This document shows positions 25,840-36,079 of a stretch of DNA of 55,369 nucleotides, one piece after another (position 1 is the stretch's first letter; every line of letters begins with the position of its first letter). Origin of the DNA: Megasphaera sp. NM10 (GTDB lineage: Bacteria > Bacillota > Negativicutes > Veillonellales > Megasphaeraceae); contig NZ_APHY01000027.1 in the NCBI RefSeq assembly GCF_000417505.1, positions 1-55,369 of the forward strand, given 5' to 3'. The position numbers were made by a program, and so were the translations under genes. Below the pieces are notes generated by a model that worked only from the letters and a program-made list of their open reading frames with translations, was not told where the DNA came from and did no database searches.

Positions 25840-25848
25840 TGATACAAT
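25840..25848 (+). promoter_or_regulatory. Extended -10 promoter of recG
   Basis: TGATACAAT at 25840-25848, 31 bases before the recG start; the -35 region is AT-rich without a good hexamer. Confidence 0.45.
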
Positions 25849-25879
25849 AAAAACGAATATTTGACAAGGAGTTTTTGGT

Positions 25880-27919
25880 ATGAATTTTTCCATTCGCGAT
25901 TTAAAAGGCATCGGACCGCGCAAAGAAGCCCTGTTTGCCCGGCTCCATCTGACGACGGTGTCCGATTTATTACAATATATGCCCCGCGATTATGAAGACC
26001 GCAGCCACATCTGGCCCATCGGCCAGGCGCCGTGCGGGACGGGGAAAGCCGTCCTGGTCTGCGGGACCGTGGCCTCTGTCCAGGAAATGCGGCCCCGCCG
26101 GGGCCTCTCCATCTTGAAGGTCATGGTCAGCGACGGCACGGGGGCGGCCGAACTGGTCTGGTTCAATCAGGCCTTCAAGAAACGCCAGTTCCATGTCGGC
26201 CTGACCCTGACGGCTTTCGGCAAGATGGAATGGGCTTACGGCCGCCGCCAGATGAATACGCCCGATACGGAAGAAGGGCGGGCTGGCGGCGATGGCTTCG
26301 TCCCCGTCTACGGCCTGACCGACGGCCTGCGCCAGCAGGATATCCGCAAGGCCGTGCGCCAGGCCCTGGACCTGGCCAGGGAACATCCGGACATCCTGCC
26401 CGGCTGGGACGGCTGCCGTCAGTCGCCTTTTGCCGCCATGTCGACGCTCGAAGCCTATGAGCAGATACATTTCCCTGATTCTATGGAGAAACGGGAACAG
26501 GCCCGGCGCCAGCTGGCCTTTGAAGAGCTCTTCGACATGCAGCTCGGCCTGCTCCTGCGCCGGCGCCATGAAGGCAAGCGCCAGGGCATCAAATGCGGCC
26601 CTAACGGCCATCTGCTCAAGGCCTTCTATGACCACCTGCCCTTTACCCTGACGAAAGGCCAGACCCAGGCCTTCCTCGATATCCAGGCCGATATGGAGAG
26701 CGAAGTGCCCATGCAGCGTCTGGTCCAGGGCGATGTCGGCTCCGGCAAGACCGTCGTCGCCGCCCTGGCCCTGGCCAAGATCGTAGAGAACGGCTATCAA
26801 GGGGCCCTCATGGCGCCGACGGGCATCCTGGCGGCTCAGCACTATGAAGAATTCTGCCGCCTCTTTCAGGGCCTGGACGTCCGCATCGCCTTGCTGACGG
26901 GCAGGACGACGGCTAAGGAACGGCAGCAGCTCCTGGAAGAACTGGCCCAGGGGCGCATCGACATCCTCATCGGGACTCACGCCCTGATACAGGACGACGT
27001 GGCCTTCCGCTGCCTGGGCCTGGTCGTCACGGACGAACAGCACCGCTTCGGCGTCCGCCAGCGGTCGGCGCTGGAACAAAAGGGGAAGGAGCCACATGCC
27101 CTGTTCATGACGGCCACGCCCATTCCCCGGACGCTGACCTTGTCCCTCTACGGCGACCTCGACGTGTCGTCCATCCGCGAGCTGCCGCCAGGGCGGAAAC
27201 GGGTCAAGACCTATGCCGTCGGCGAAGCCCTGCGCCGGCGGGTCTATATCTTCATGGACAAGCTCATGGCCCAGGGCCAGCAGTGCTACGTCGTCTGTCC
27301 CCTCGTCGAGGCCTCGGAAAGCGTCGATTTACAGGCGGCGACGGACCTCTACGAAGAACTGCGGTCCCGCGTCTTCAAAAAGCGCACGTGCGGCCTCGTC
27401 CACGGCCGTATGGCCGGCAAAGAGAAAGAAGCCGTCATGGAGGCCTTTCAGAAAGGGGATATCCAGCTCCTGGTCGCGACGAGCGTCATCGAAGTCGGCG
27501 TCAACGTCCCCAATGCGACGGTCATATTCATCGACGGCGCCGAACGCTTCGGCCTGGCCCAGCTCCACCAGCTGCGGGGCCGCGTCGGCCGCGGCGATCT
27601 GCAGGCCTATTGCATCCTCATGGCCAAAGGCGGCAGCGATGAGACGCGGCAGCGCCTGAAATGGATGGAACAGATACACGACGGCTTCACGCTGGCTGAA
27701 AAAGACCTGCTCCTGCGCGGTTCGGGACAGCTCTTCGGCTATATGCAGCATGGCCTGCCCGATTTGAAAGCTGCCGATATTATAAACGACGTACCTCTCC
27801 TGGCGGCGGCCCGCGATGCGGCCCGGCAATGGTGGCTGGGCCACGAAGACCTGGGGAAAGCAGAAGCGGCATTAAAGAGACGCTTTGGCCATACTTTTGC
27901 CGGCCTTTTAAATAACTGA
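25880..27919 (+). CDS. recG: ATP-dependent DNA helicase RecG
   Basis: RecG (679 aa) remodels stalled replication forks and Holliday junctions. It has the N-terminal helical and OB-fold wedge domain (DLKGIGPRKEALFARL, YMPRDYEDRS) and a superfamily 2 helicase core with Walker A GDVGSGKT (284-291). The DEQH box is D385-EQHRFG, with motif III TATPIPRTL, motif IV/V VIEVGVNVPNAT and motif VI LHQLRGRVGRG. Length is normal for the family. The start ATG follows AAGGAG. It is monocistronic; guaB has its own promoter 115 bases downstream. Confidence 0.97.
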   Translation: MNFSIRDLKGIGPRKEALFARLHLTTVSDLLQYMPRDYEDRSHIWPIGQAPCGTGKAVLVCGTVASVQEMRPRRGLSILKVMVSDGTGAAELVWFNQAFKKRQFHVGLTLTAFGKMEWAYGRRQMNTPDTEEGRAGGDGFVPVYGLTDGLRQQDIRKAVRQALDLAREHPDILPGWDGCRQSPFAAMSTLEAYEQIHFPDSMEKREQARRQLAFEELFDMQLGLLLRRRHEGKRQGIKCGPNGHLLKAFYDHLPFTLTKGQTQAFLDIQADMESEVPMQRLVQGDVGSGKTVVAALALAKIVENGYQGALMAPTGILAAQHYEEFCRLFQGLDVRIALLTGRTTAKERQQLLEELAQGRIDILIGTHALIQDDVAFRCLGLVVTDEQHRFGVRQRSALEQKGKEPHALFMTATPIPRTLTLSLYGDLDVSSIRELPPGRKRVKTYAVGEALRRRVYIFMDKLMAQGQQCYVVCPLVEASESVDLQAATDLYEELRSRVFKKRTCGLVHGRMAGKEKEAVMEAFQKGDIQLLVATSVIEVGVNVPNATVIFIDGAERFGLAQLHQLRGRVGRGDLQAYCILMAKGGSDETRQRLKWMEQIHDGFTLAEKDLLLRGSGQLFGYMQHGLPDLKAADIINDVPLLAAARDAARQWWLGHEDLGKAEAALKRRFGHTFAGLLNN

Positions 27920-27939
27920 TAGAAATTTGCTGTAATATA

Positions 27940-27968
27940 TGTACATAAGAGCTGATTTCAGTTATAAT
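27940..27968 (+). promoter_or_regulatory. Promoter of the guaB operon
   Basis: TGTACA (27940-27945), 17 bases, TATAAT (27963-27968). The leader carries a small AGGGG/CCCCT hairpin (27985-27999). No purine riboswitch is recognised. Confidence 0.55.
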
Positions 27969-27986
27969 AGGGGATAAGCTATTTAG

Positions 27987-29492
<1,506 letters not shown>

Positions 29493-29510
29493 GCAGGGCG
29501 GAGGGATACG

Positions 29511-30242
29511 TTGATTAGTACAATCGATATCTTGTCCATCCCCATATGGAACGTCACTATGGAAGAAGCCCGGAACCTGGCCTTTAAGTGCATCGACGAA
29601 GGCCGGGCCGCTTCCATTGCGACGGCCAATGCAGAAATGGTCATGCGGGCCCAGACGGACCGCGAACTGGCCCATATCCTCCAGCATGCCGACCTGGTAG
29701 TTCCCGATGGGGCCGGCGTCCTGTGGGCTGCAGAACAGCAGGGCAAGAAATTTAAAGAACGCGTGACAGGTGTCGATTTGGCGTGCAGTCTGCTCCAAGA
29801 AGCAGCCGCACGCCAAACGGCTGTCTACCTCTTTGGCGGTGCCCCGGGCATTGCCGAACAGGCTGCGGCCAATGTGCAGCAGCAACTGGGGTCCCTGAAC
29901 ATCGTCGGGACTCATTCGGGATTCTTTTCGGCTGACGAAGAACAGGGTATCATTGAAGATATCCGCAGCAAGGGGACGCGCATCCTCTTGGTCGCCCTCG
30001 GCGTGCCGAAACAGGAAAAATGGATATCTGAGCATCTCTACGAACTCGGCCCCTGCGTCTGTATGGGCGTCGGCGGGACCTTCGACGTCCTGGCTGGCAA
30101 AGCCGGCCGGGCTCCGAAATGGATGCAGGACAACCGCCTGGAATGGCTCTATCGCCTGTTGAAGGAGCCGACGCGGTTCAAACGCATGCTGGCGCTGCCG
30201 AAATTCGTCGCGGCTGTCAAGCTGGGCGGCCGGCCTAAGTGA
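29511..30242 (+). CDS. WecG/TagA/CpsF family glycosyltransferase
   Basis: This GT26 enzyme (243 aa) starts at TTG 29511 after GGAGGGAT. Family members transfer N-acetylmannosamine(uronic acid) to polyprenyl-linked GlcNAc for teichoic acid or enterobacterial-type polysaccharides. Visible family features are SIATANAEMVMRAQTD, VVPDGAGVLWAA, GVDLACSLLQEAA, the YLFGGAPGIAEQAA segment and VALGVPKQEKWI. It lies 18 bases after guaB and 12 before psd. The acceptor and sugar are not predictable; a role in a surface polysaccharide with the downstream GT2 enzyme is inferred from context. Confidence 0.9.
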   Translation: MISTIDILSIPIWNVTMEEARNLAFKCIDEGRAASIATANAEMVMRAQTDRELAHILQHADLVVPDGAGVLWAAEQQGKKFKERVTGVDLACSLLQEAAARQTAVYLFGGAPGIAEQAAANVQQQLGSLNIVGTHSGFFSADEEQGIIEDIRSKGTRILLVALGVPKQEKWISEHLYELGPCVCMGVGGTFDVLAGKAGRAPKWMQDNRLEWLYRLLKEPTRFKRMLALPKFVAAVKLGGRPK

Positions 30243-30254
30243 TGAGGTGATGAG

Positions 30255-30905
30255 TTGAAAAGTGATGTCTTGAACAAACCTTATATCGTAGAAGACGGAT
30301 ACCCCTTCATTATCGTGCCTCTGTTACTGGCTGTGGCAGCAGGCTATTTCATCAATGCCTACGCCGTGGTTCCGCTGCTGCTGCTGGCTGCGTATTTCAC
30401 CTATTTCTTCCGCAACCCCAGCCGGACCATGCCGACAGACGACCATCTCCTGGTGTCGCCGGCTGACGGGACTGTCGTCGGCGTCGAAGAAGTGGAAGAA
30501 GATGCCTATCTCAACCAGAAGTGCCGGAAAATCATCATTTTCCTGTCCATCTTCGATGCCCATGTCAACCGGGCACCGCTGCCGGGGACCATTGATTTCC
30601 AGCAGTATACGTGCGGCCGCTTCCGTCCGGCTTATAAAGAAGGCGTCGGCTATGAAAATGAACGCTATTCCATCGGCATCCATTCAGCCCATACGGATAT
30701 CCTGGTCACCATCATTGCCGGCATCCTGGCGCGGCGCATCGTCTCCTGGGTCACCTTGGGCGATGAACTGCAGCACGGCCAGCTCTACGGCATGATCAAA
30801 TTCGGGTCGTGTGCAGAAATCTATGTCCGCGACAATGTGGAAATCACCGTCAAGAAGGGCCAGAAGGTCCGTGCTGGTAAATCCGTCATAGGGAGGATAG
30901 TTTAA
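30255..30905 (+). CDS. psd: Phosphatidylserine decarboxylase proenzyme (short type)
   Basis: This is the short (archaeal-type, 216 aa) phosphatidylserine decarboxylase, which makes phosphatidylethanolamine at the inner membrane. It starts at TTG 30255 after GAGGTGATG. Two N-terminal hydrophobic stretches (about 17-50) precede FFRNPSRTMP, VSPADGTVVGVEE, FLSIFDAHVNRAP and the self-cleavage site F-G-S185-C (LGST or FGSC type), where Ser becomes the pyruvoyl group. Its stop overlaps the start of pssA (TAATG), coupling the two consecutive steps of PE synthesis. Confidence 0.93.
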   Translation: MKSDVLNKPYIVEDGYPFIIVPLLLAVAAGYFINAYAVVPLLLLAAYFTYFFRNPSRTMPTDDHLLVSPADGTVVGVEEVEEDAYLNQKCRKIIIFLSIFDAHVNRAPLPGTIDFQQYTCGRFRPAYKEGVGYENERYSIGIHSAHTDILVTIIAGILARRIVSWVTLGDELQHGQLYGMIKFGSCAEIYVRDNVEITVKKGQKVRAGKSVIGRIV

Positions 30906-31579
30906 TGAAAAATGTAATACCATGTTTGTTTACGTCAGGAAACCTCAGCTTCGGGGTCCTGAGTATGATTATGACCCTCCACGGGCTCTATACCTGGGCC
31001 GGTGTCTGCATCCTGCTGGCCATGGTCTGCGACGCCTGCGACGGCCGCTCGGCCCGCGCCCTTGGTGTCGCCGGTGATTTCGGCAAGGAACTCGACTCCT
31101 TATCCGACGTCGTATCCTTTGGGGCCGCTTCGGCTTTCCTGATCTATTCTTATTCACTCCAGTCCCTGGGCTGGATCGGCGCCATCCCGGCCATCATCTA
31201 CGCCGCTCTCGGCGGTATCCGCCTGGCCCGGTTCAACCTCAACACCGGCGTCATCCACGGCTATTTCCAGGGGATGCCGATTCCTAATGGCGGCTGCCTC
31301 ATTGCGACGTACGTCATTTCCGGCGCCGTCCTGCCGGCATGGCTGCTGGCCATCTTCGTCGTCCTCCTGGGCTACCATCTGGTCAGCAAGGTCCATAACC
31401 CCGATTTCAAAGGGGCCAGCCCGGACGTGCTCCACAAATCGGCCCTGGCCATTTCCCTCATCTTCGGCGTTCTGGTCCTGGTCTTCGTCGACTTCCATCT
31501 GATCATCACCATGCCTTTCTTACTGTATATCGTCTTCGGGTTAGTCAATACGGCCATGAACGTCGCAGCTGCTCGCTAA
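30905..31579 (+). CDS. pssA: CDP-diacylglycerol-serine O-phosphatidyltransferase
   Basis: PssA (224 aa) makes phosphatidylserine from CDP-diacylglycerol and serine, supplying the substrate for the preceding psd. It is a CDP-alcohol phosphatidyltransferase: the motif reads DACDGRSARALGVAGDFGKE then LDSLSD, matching D-x2-D-G-x2-A-R-x8-G-x3-D-x3-D. About six to eight membrane helices are apparent. The start ATG overlaps the psd stop by one base, and GGGAGG lies just upstream. Confidence 0.94.
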   Translation: MKNVIPCLFTSGNLSFGVLSMIMTLHGLYTWAGVCILLAMVCDACDGRSARALGVAGDFGKELDSLSDVVSFGAASAFLIYSYSLQSLGWIGAIPAIIYAALGGIRLARFNLNTGVIHGYFQGMPIPNGGCLIATYVISGAVLPAWLLAIFVVLLGYHLVSKVHNPDFKGASPDVLHKSALAISLIFGVLVLVFVDFHLIITMPFLLYIVFGLVNTAMNVAAAR

Positions 31580-31599
31580 GTCTTTAGGGAGAGTCGCAT

Positions 31600-32850
31600 A
31601 TGGAACACATCTTGGATATCATCATGATACCCATACAGGTCATCATCGTTTTTTATTCCCTCTATTATTTCATCCTCGCCTGCTTCGGCCTCATGAAGCG
31701 GCGGGAACGCATTACGGTAGCGCCTAAGAATACCTTCGCTGCCGTTATTTGCGCGCATAATGAAGAAAAAGTCGTCTGGCAGCTCATCGACAATCTGAAA
31801 CAGCTCCACTATCCGAAGGATATGTACGACATCTACGTCGTCGCCGACAACTGCACGGACCATACGGCCGACATCTGCCGCGAGCACGGGGCCATCGTCA
31901 AGGTGCGGACCAACAAGGAACAGGTCGGCAAGGGCTATGCCCTGGACTGGATGTTCTCGCAGATGCTGGCCCAGGAGAAGCAGTATGACGCCTTCGTCGT
32001 CTTCGATGCGGACAACCTGGTCCATCCGGAATTCCTGCGGGAAATGAACAACCACCTCTGCAAGGGGGAAAAGGTCATCCAGGGCTATATGGATTCCAAG
32101 AATCCGACGGACTCGTGGATTGCCGGCACCTTTTCCATCGCCTTCTGGCTCATCAACCACATGTGGCACCTGGCCAAGTACAACATCGGCTTGTCTACGG
32201 CCCTGGGCGGCACGGGCATGTGCATCGCCACGGAAATCGTCCGCAAGTACGGCTGGGGCTGTGACTGCCTGACGGAAGACATGGAATTTTCCATGAAAGT
32301 CCTCCTCGAAGGCGTCCGCACCTGCTGGGCCCATGATGCCATCATTTACGACGAAAAGGTCGTCGGCTTCATGCAGTCCTGCCGCCAGCGCAAGCGTTGG
32401 GCCCAGGGCCAGTGTGACTGCGGCGAACGCTTCATTCCCAAGCTCTTCGCCCGGGGTATCAAGACCGGCAACATCCGCATGCTCGACGGCATCGTCACCT
32501 TGTCCCAGCCATTTTTCATGATGGCTTCGACCATTTACGCCGTCCTGGCTTCGATTAATTCGTACCTGCCCTTCTATACGAATATCCTCAATGCCATCGT
32601 GCCCGTCCAGATTTGGACCATCATCGGCGTCGGCCAGTACCTCATTCCGGTCATCGTCCTCTTGCAGATCAAGGTGCCGCCGAAATCATGGGCATACCTC
32701 ATTATTTATCCGATTTTCATGTACAGCTGGATCCCTGTCAACTTCCTCGGTTTCAAAGACCGGCACAAGATGAAATGGAGCCACACCCTGCACACGCGGG
32801 CCCTGTCTTATGAAAGCGCGGCCTTATTGCGTAAAGAAAATAAGAAGTAA
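31600..32850 (+). CDS. Family 2 processive-type membrane glycosyltransferase
   Basis: This protein (416 aa) has an N-terminal membrane helix (about 5-30), a cytosolic GT2 domain and three or more C-terminal helices. Catalytic motifs are D136-A-D138 (VVFDADN), TED227 (LTEDMEF) and Q263-RKRW267, the DxD/TED/QxxRW set of cellulose- or hyaluronan-synthase-like enzymes. It would build or export a beta-linked surface polymer, or transfer sugars to a lipid. It lies in the guaB-cdd run 20 bases after pssA. The product cannot be named. Confidence 0.88.
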   Translation: MEHILDIIMIPIQVIIVFYSLYYFILACFGLMKRRERITVAPKNTFAAVICAHNEEKVVWQLIDNLKQLHYPKDMYDIYVVADNCTDHTADICREHGAIVKVRTNKEQVGKGYALDWMFSQMLAQEKQYDAFVVFDADNLVHPEFLREMNNHLCKGEKVIQGYMDSKNPTDSWIAGTFSIAFWLINHMWHLAKYNIGLSTALGGTGMCIATEIVRKYGWGCDCLTEDMEFSMKVLLEGVRTCWAHDAIIYDEKVVGFMQSCRQRKRWAQGQCDCGERFIPKLFARGIKTGNIRMLDGIVTLSQPFFMMASTIYAVLASINSYLPFYTNILNAIVPVQIWTIIGVGQYLIPVIVLLQIKVPPKSWAYLIIYPIFMYSWIPVNFLGFKDRHKMKWSHTLHTRALSYESAALLRKENKK

Positions 32851-32861
32851 GGAGATAGACT

Positions 32862-33620
32862 ATGCATATTTTGTTGACCAATGATGACGGATTGAAAGCG
32901 CCGGGTCTTCAGACGCTAAAACGGGAACTGGCATCTCATGACTGCCGCCTGACTGTCGTTGCGCCCAATGGCCAGCGCAGTGCGGCGTCTCATTCCATGA
33001 CCATCAACAAGGCCCTCTACTGCCGCGACGAATCGACGGTACAGGGAATCCGGGAAATCGCCGTATCCGGTACGCCTGTGGACTGCGTCAAGATGGCTAT
33101 GGAATATTTCCTCAAAGAAGATAAACCGGACCTCATCATTTCCGGCATCAACGACGGCTATAACCTGGGCAGCGACGTCCTCTATTCCGGGACCGTGTCG
33201 GCGGCCATGGAAGGGCCGTATTACGGCCTGCCGGCCTTTGCCGTATCCATGCTGGGCATGACCGATGAACGCTGCGCTCAGACGGCCCACCTCGTCTGGG
33301 ACCTGGTCCAGAAGCTCGTCGTCAAAGGCCGCTTCCCGGGCATCGCCAACATCAACGTGCCGCCAGAAGGGGCTGTCAGCCTGGACAACGTCCGCGTCGT
33401 GCCCCAGACGGTCCAGATTTACCACAATGTCATCGCTGAGAAACGCGACCTCGACGGCAGCGTCTGCTATCGTATCGTCGGCGATATCGACATGACGACG
33501 GCTCCCGACGACAGCGATGTCGCCTGCATCCGCCAGGGTCATATCGCCCTGACGCCGCTCAAATGGCAGCAGACGGCCGACCGGGTCATGGACCACTTAA
33601 AAGGATGTCTGTCACTATGA
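32862..33620 (+). CDS. surE: 5'/3'-nucleotidase SurE
   Basis: SurE (252 aa) is a metal-dependent nucleoside monophosphate phosphatase. The N-terminal LLTNDDG contains the D8-D9 metal pair, APNGQRSAASHSMT and SGTPVDCVKMA follow, and SGINDGYNLGSDVLYSGTVSAAMEG is the family core. It starts 11 bases after the glycosyltransferase gene with AAGGAG. It overlaps cdd by four bases (ATGA), linking nucleotide salvage functions. Confidence 0.96.
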   Translation: MHILLTNDDGLKAPGLQTLKRELASHDCRLTVVAPNGQRSAASHSMTINKALYCRDESTVQGIREIAVSGTPVDCVKMAMEYFLKEDKPDLIISGINDGYNLGSDVLYSGTVSAAMEGPYYGLPAFAVSMLGMTDERCAQTAHLVWDLVQKLVVKGRFPGIANINVPPEGAVSLDNVRVVPQTVQIYHNVIAEKRDLDGSVCYRIVGDIDMTTAPDDSDVACIRQGHIALTPLKWQQTADRVMDHLKGCLSL

Positions 33621-34003
33621 CTGATGAAGAACTCATAGAAAAAGCGAAAGCCTACCGCGCTCATTCGTACAGCCCGTATTCTCATTTTCCCGTCGGCGCC
33701 GCCGTCCTGGCCGCGTCGGGGAAGGTCTATGGCGGCTGCAATATCGAGAATTCCAGTTATCCCCTGGGCAACTGTGCCGAACGGACGGCTATCTTCAAGG
33801 CCGTATCCGAAGGGGAGCGGGACTTTACGGCTATTGCCATCGTCGCCGATACGCCCGGCCCCTGTTCGCCCTGCGGCGCCTGCCGGCAGGTCATGGCCGA
33901 ATTCCATATCCCCAAGGTCATCATGGCCAACCTGAAAGGGGAATGGTGCGTCGTCACGATGGATCAGCTCCTGCCGTACGCCTTTTCTGACACAGATTTA
34001 TAA
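33617..34003 (+). CDS. cdd: Cytidine deaminase
   Basis: Cdd (128 aa from ATG 33617, an ATGA overlap with surE) deaminates cytidine and deoxycytidine to uridine. Zinc ligands are C53 in NCAERTA with catalytic E55, and C86/C89 in PCGACRQV; YSPYSHFPVGAAV and CNIENSSYP are typical. This is the homotetrameric short class. ATG 33605 is also in frame but sits too near the AAAAGG site. It is the last gene of the guaB run; no clear terminator follows before the next promoter. Confidence 0.95.
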   Translation: MTDEELIEKAKAYRAHSYSPYSHFPVGAAVLAASGKVYGGCNIENSSYPLGNCAERTAIFKAVSEGERDFTAIAIVADTPGPCSPCGACRQVMAEFHIPKVIMANLKGEWCVVTMDQLLPYAFSDTDL

Positions 34004-34042
34004 AGAAAGTTCGCTGAATACGGACAAATTTCCGTAAAGGGC

Positions 34043-34071
34043 TTGCATTTTTTAAGAAGCCGGTTTATAAT
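34043..34071 (+). promoter_or_regulatory. Promoter of the riboswitch-agcS transcript
   Basis: TTGCAT (34043-34048), 17 bases, TATAAT (34066-34071). Transcription would begin near 34078, just ahead of the riboswitch. Confidence 0.65.
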
Positions 34072-34094
34072 AACAATCACATCATACATATTGC

Positions 34095-34275
34095 GTGAAC
34101 GAAACACACGGGAGAAGGCAATGCCTACCGACGGAGTCAAACTCTCAGGTGCCCCCGCAAAGGGGTGGGACCGTGTGTGGACACAACTCTGGAGAGTCCC
34201 GTTTGGGCGCCGAAGGTGCAAGGAAGCGATTCCTAATCTCTCAGGCAAAAGGACAGAGCTGGCAGAACGACCTTT
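34095..34275 (+). ncRNA. Tandem glycine riboswitch
   Basis: The conserved glycine-riboswitch pieces occur in order: GGGAGA (34110), CTACCGACGGAG, AACTCTCAGGT, then the inter-aptamer ACTCTGGAGAG, GGCGCCGAAGGTGCAA, ATCTCTCAGGCAAAAGGACAGAG (34236 on, written here in parts). Two aptamers are therefore present. A terminator hairpin lies between it and agcS, so control is likely at transcription. A glycine-importing symporter downstream makes substrate sensing sensible; the direction of the switch is not deducible by eye. Confidence 0.92.
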
Positions 34276-34293
34276 CTTTTTCTGCGACCCTTA

Positions 34294-34330
34294 GGACCTA
34301 TCTTCAGAGTGATGATGATAGGTCTTTTTT
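34294..34330 (+). terminator. Riboswitch expression-platform terminator
   Basis: Stem GACCTATC (34295-34302) / GATAGGTC (34317-34324) followed by six T, upstream of agcS. Confidence 0.8.
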
Positions 34331-34371
34331 CATGTCGTTATAATTACCATAACAAAAGGGGAGTATGAAAG

Positions 34372-35757
34372 ATGTTAGAAACGTTGAATGCCATTGATAG
34401 TTTTGTCTGGGGTCCGCCCTTGCTGGTGCTGCTCATCGGCACCGGCCTGATGCTGACTGTCCGCCTCCATTTGCTCCAGGTCTTCCGCCTGCCGAGAGCG
34501 CTGAAGCTCATCTTCACGGCCAAGAACCAGGGCGAAGGCGACGTAGACAGCTTCAAGGCCCTGTGCACGGCCCTGGCCGCTACGGTCGGGACAGGCAACA
34601 TCGTCGGTGTCGCTACGGCCGTCCATGCCGGCGGCCCGGGCGCTATCTTCTGGATGTGGATGGCCGCTTTCGTCGGCATGGCCACGAAATACGCCGAAGG
34701 CTGTCTGGCCGTCAAATATCGCACGGTCGACAAGAACGGCGATATTGCCGGCGGCCCGATGTACTACATCGAAAACGGCCTGGGCAAGAAATATAAGCCC
34801 TTGGCTTTCTTGTTCGCCTTCTTCGGCGTCCTCGTCGCCTTCTTCGGCATCGGGACTTTCGCGCAGGTCAATTCCATCGTTGAAATCACGCGCCTGACGA
34901 CGAGCATCCCCGTCGAATACACGGCCATCGTATTGACTATCCTCGTCGCTGCCATCACCATCGGCGGCCTCCAGTCCATCGCCCGCGTCGCTTCCAAAAT
35001 CGTCCCGGCCATGGCTGTCATCTATGTCGTTTCTACGGTCGCTTTCCTCGTCGTCTTTGCCGACCAGATCCCGGCTGCTGTTGAACAGATCATCGTCAGC
35101 GCCTTCACACCGACGGCTGCAGCTGGCGGCTTCCTCGGTGCCACGGTATTGGTTGCTATGCGCAACGGCGTTGCCCGCGGCGTCTTCTCCAATGAATCGG
35201 GCCTGGGCAGTGCACCTATCGTAGCTGCTGCTGCCAAAACGAAATGGCCGGCTGAACAGGGCCTCATTTCCATGACCGGTACCTTCATCGACACCATCAT
35301 CATCTGCACTTTGACCGGTTTGGTCCTGGTCGTCAGCGGTGCCTGGATGGGCGATGTCAACGGCGCAGCCCTGACCAATGCGGCTTTCACCATGGCTTTC
35401 CCGACCTACGGCAGCATCATCCTCTGCGTCGGCCTGACCTTGTTCGCCTTCACGACCATCCTCGGCTGGAACTACTACGGTGAACGCTGCGTCGAATACC
35501 TCGTCGGCGTCAAAGGTATCATGCCGTACCGCATCATCTTCATCGCCCTCGTCGCCTGCGGCGCTTTCATCAAACTCGACGTCATCTGGGTCCTGGCTGA
35601 TATCGTCAACGGCCTCATGGCTATCCCGAACCTCATCGCCCTCATCGGCCTGTCTGGCGTCGTTGTAGCCGAAACGAAGAAATACTTCGCTCATTTGAAA
35701 GAAGAAGAAATGGTCGTAGCCAAAGATTCGGAAGAAAAAGTACCGGCTGGCCATTAA
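34372..35757 (+). CDS. Alanine/glycine:cation symporter (AGCS family)
   Basis: This is a sodium-coupled alanine/glycine symporter of 461 aa with about ten to eleven membrane helices. AGCS signatures are CTALAATVGTGNIVGVATAV, GPGAIFWMWMAAFVGMATKYAE, GGPMYYIE, FSNESGLGSAPI and GWNYYGERC. It imports (or exports) glycine or alanine at the inner membrane. It is preceded by a tandem glycine riboswitch and terminator, which supports glycine as the relevant substrate. The start is placed a few bases after GGGGAG. The C-terminal 25 residues are charged and cytosolic. Confidence 0.95.
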   Translation: MLETLNAIDSFVWGPPLLVLLIGTGLMLTVRLHLLQVFRLPRALKLIFTAKNQGEGDVDSFKALCTALAATVGTGNIVGVATAVHAGGPGAIFWMWMAAFVGMATKYAEGCLAVKYRTVDKNGDIAGGPMYYIENGLGKKYKPLAFLFAFFGVLVAFFGIGTFAQVNSIVEITRLTTSIPVEYTAIVLTILVAAITIGGLQSIARVASKIVPAMAVIYVVSTVAFLVVFADQIPAAVEQIIVSAFTPTAAAGGFLGATVLVAMRNGVARGVFSNESGLGSAPIVAAAAKTKWPAEQGLISMTGTFIDTIIICTLTGLVLVVSGAWMGDVNGAALTNAAFTMAFPTYGSIILCVGLTLFAFTTILGWNYYGERCVEYLVGVKGIMPYRIIFIALVACGAFIKLDVIWVLADIVNGLMAIPNLIALIGLSGVVVAETKKYFAHLKEEEMVVAKDSEEKVPAGH

Positions 35758-35783
35758 GTCGTAAAAATTTTCAAAAAAAATAC

Positions 35784-35811
35784 TTGACGATTCCGTTAGT
35801 TATGGTATAAT
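35784..35811 (+). promoter_or_regulatory. Promoter of tRNA-Leu
   Basis: TTGACG (35784-35789), 16 bases, TGGTATAAT extended -10 (TATAAT 35806-35811). Confidence 0.75.
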
Positions 35812-35860
35812 TCTTCTTGTGCCAAGCACTGAAACACCATGTGCCGGGCACAAGAGATAT

Positions 35861-35944
35861 GCCGGGGTGGCGGAATGGCAGACGCACCTGACTCAAAATC
35901 AGGCGGGTAACACCGTGAGGGTTCAAGTCCCTCCCTCGGCACCA
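35861..35944 (+). tRNA. tRNA-Leu (anticodon CAA)
   Basis: An 84-nt class II tRNA. Acceptor GCCGGGG pairs with CCTCGGC (one G-T), the anticodon arm is CCTGA-CTCAAAA-TCAGG giving CAA for UUG codons. There is a long variable arm (CGGGTAACACCGTGA region), the T arm is GGGTTCAAGTCCC, and the encoded 3' end is CCA. Confidence 0.96.
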
Positions 35945-35947
35945 AGC

Positions 35948-35982
35948 AAAGAGGCTTGTCGCATAGCGGCAAGCCTCTTTTT
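35948..35982 (+). terminator. Terminator of tRNA-Leu
   Basis: Stem AGAGGCTTGTCGC / GCGGCAAGCCTCT then TTTTT. Confidence 0.85.
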
Positions 35983-36033
35983 CATCATTCGTGATGGAAG
36001 CCTATACAACTTCTTTTTCTTTCTATCTATATA

Positions 36034-36042
36034 TGTTATAAT
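36034..36042 (+). promoter_or_regulatory. Extended -10 promoter of nitroreductase
   Basis: TGTTATAAT at 36034-36042, flanked symmetrically by TCTATC (36022-36027) and GATAGA (36045-36050), which might form an operator around the -10. Confidence 0.5.
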
Positions 36043-36079
36043 GAGATAGATATATGATTATAGGAGGGAGTCGATTCAC

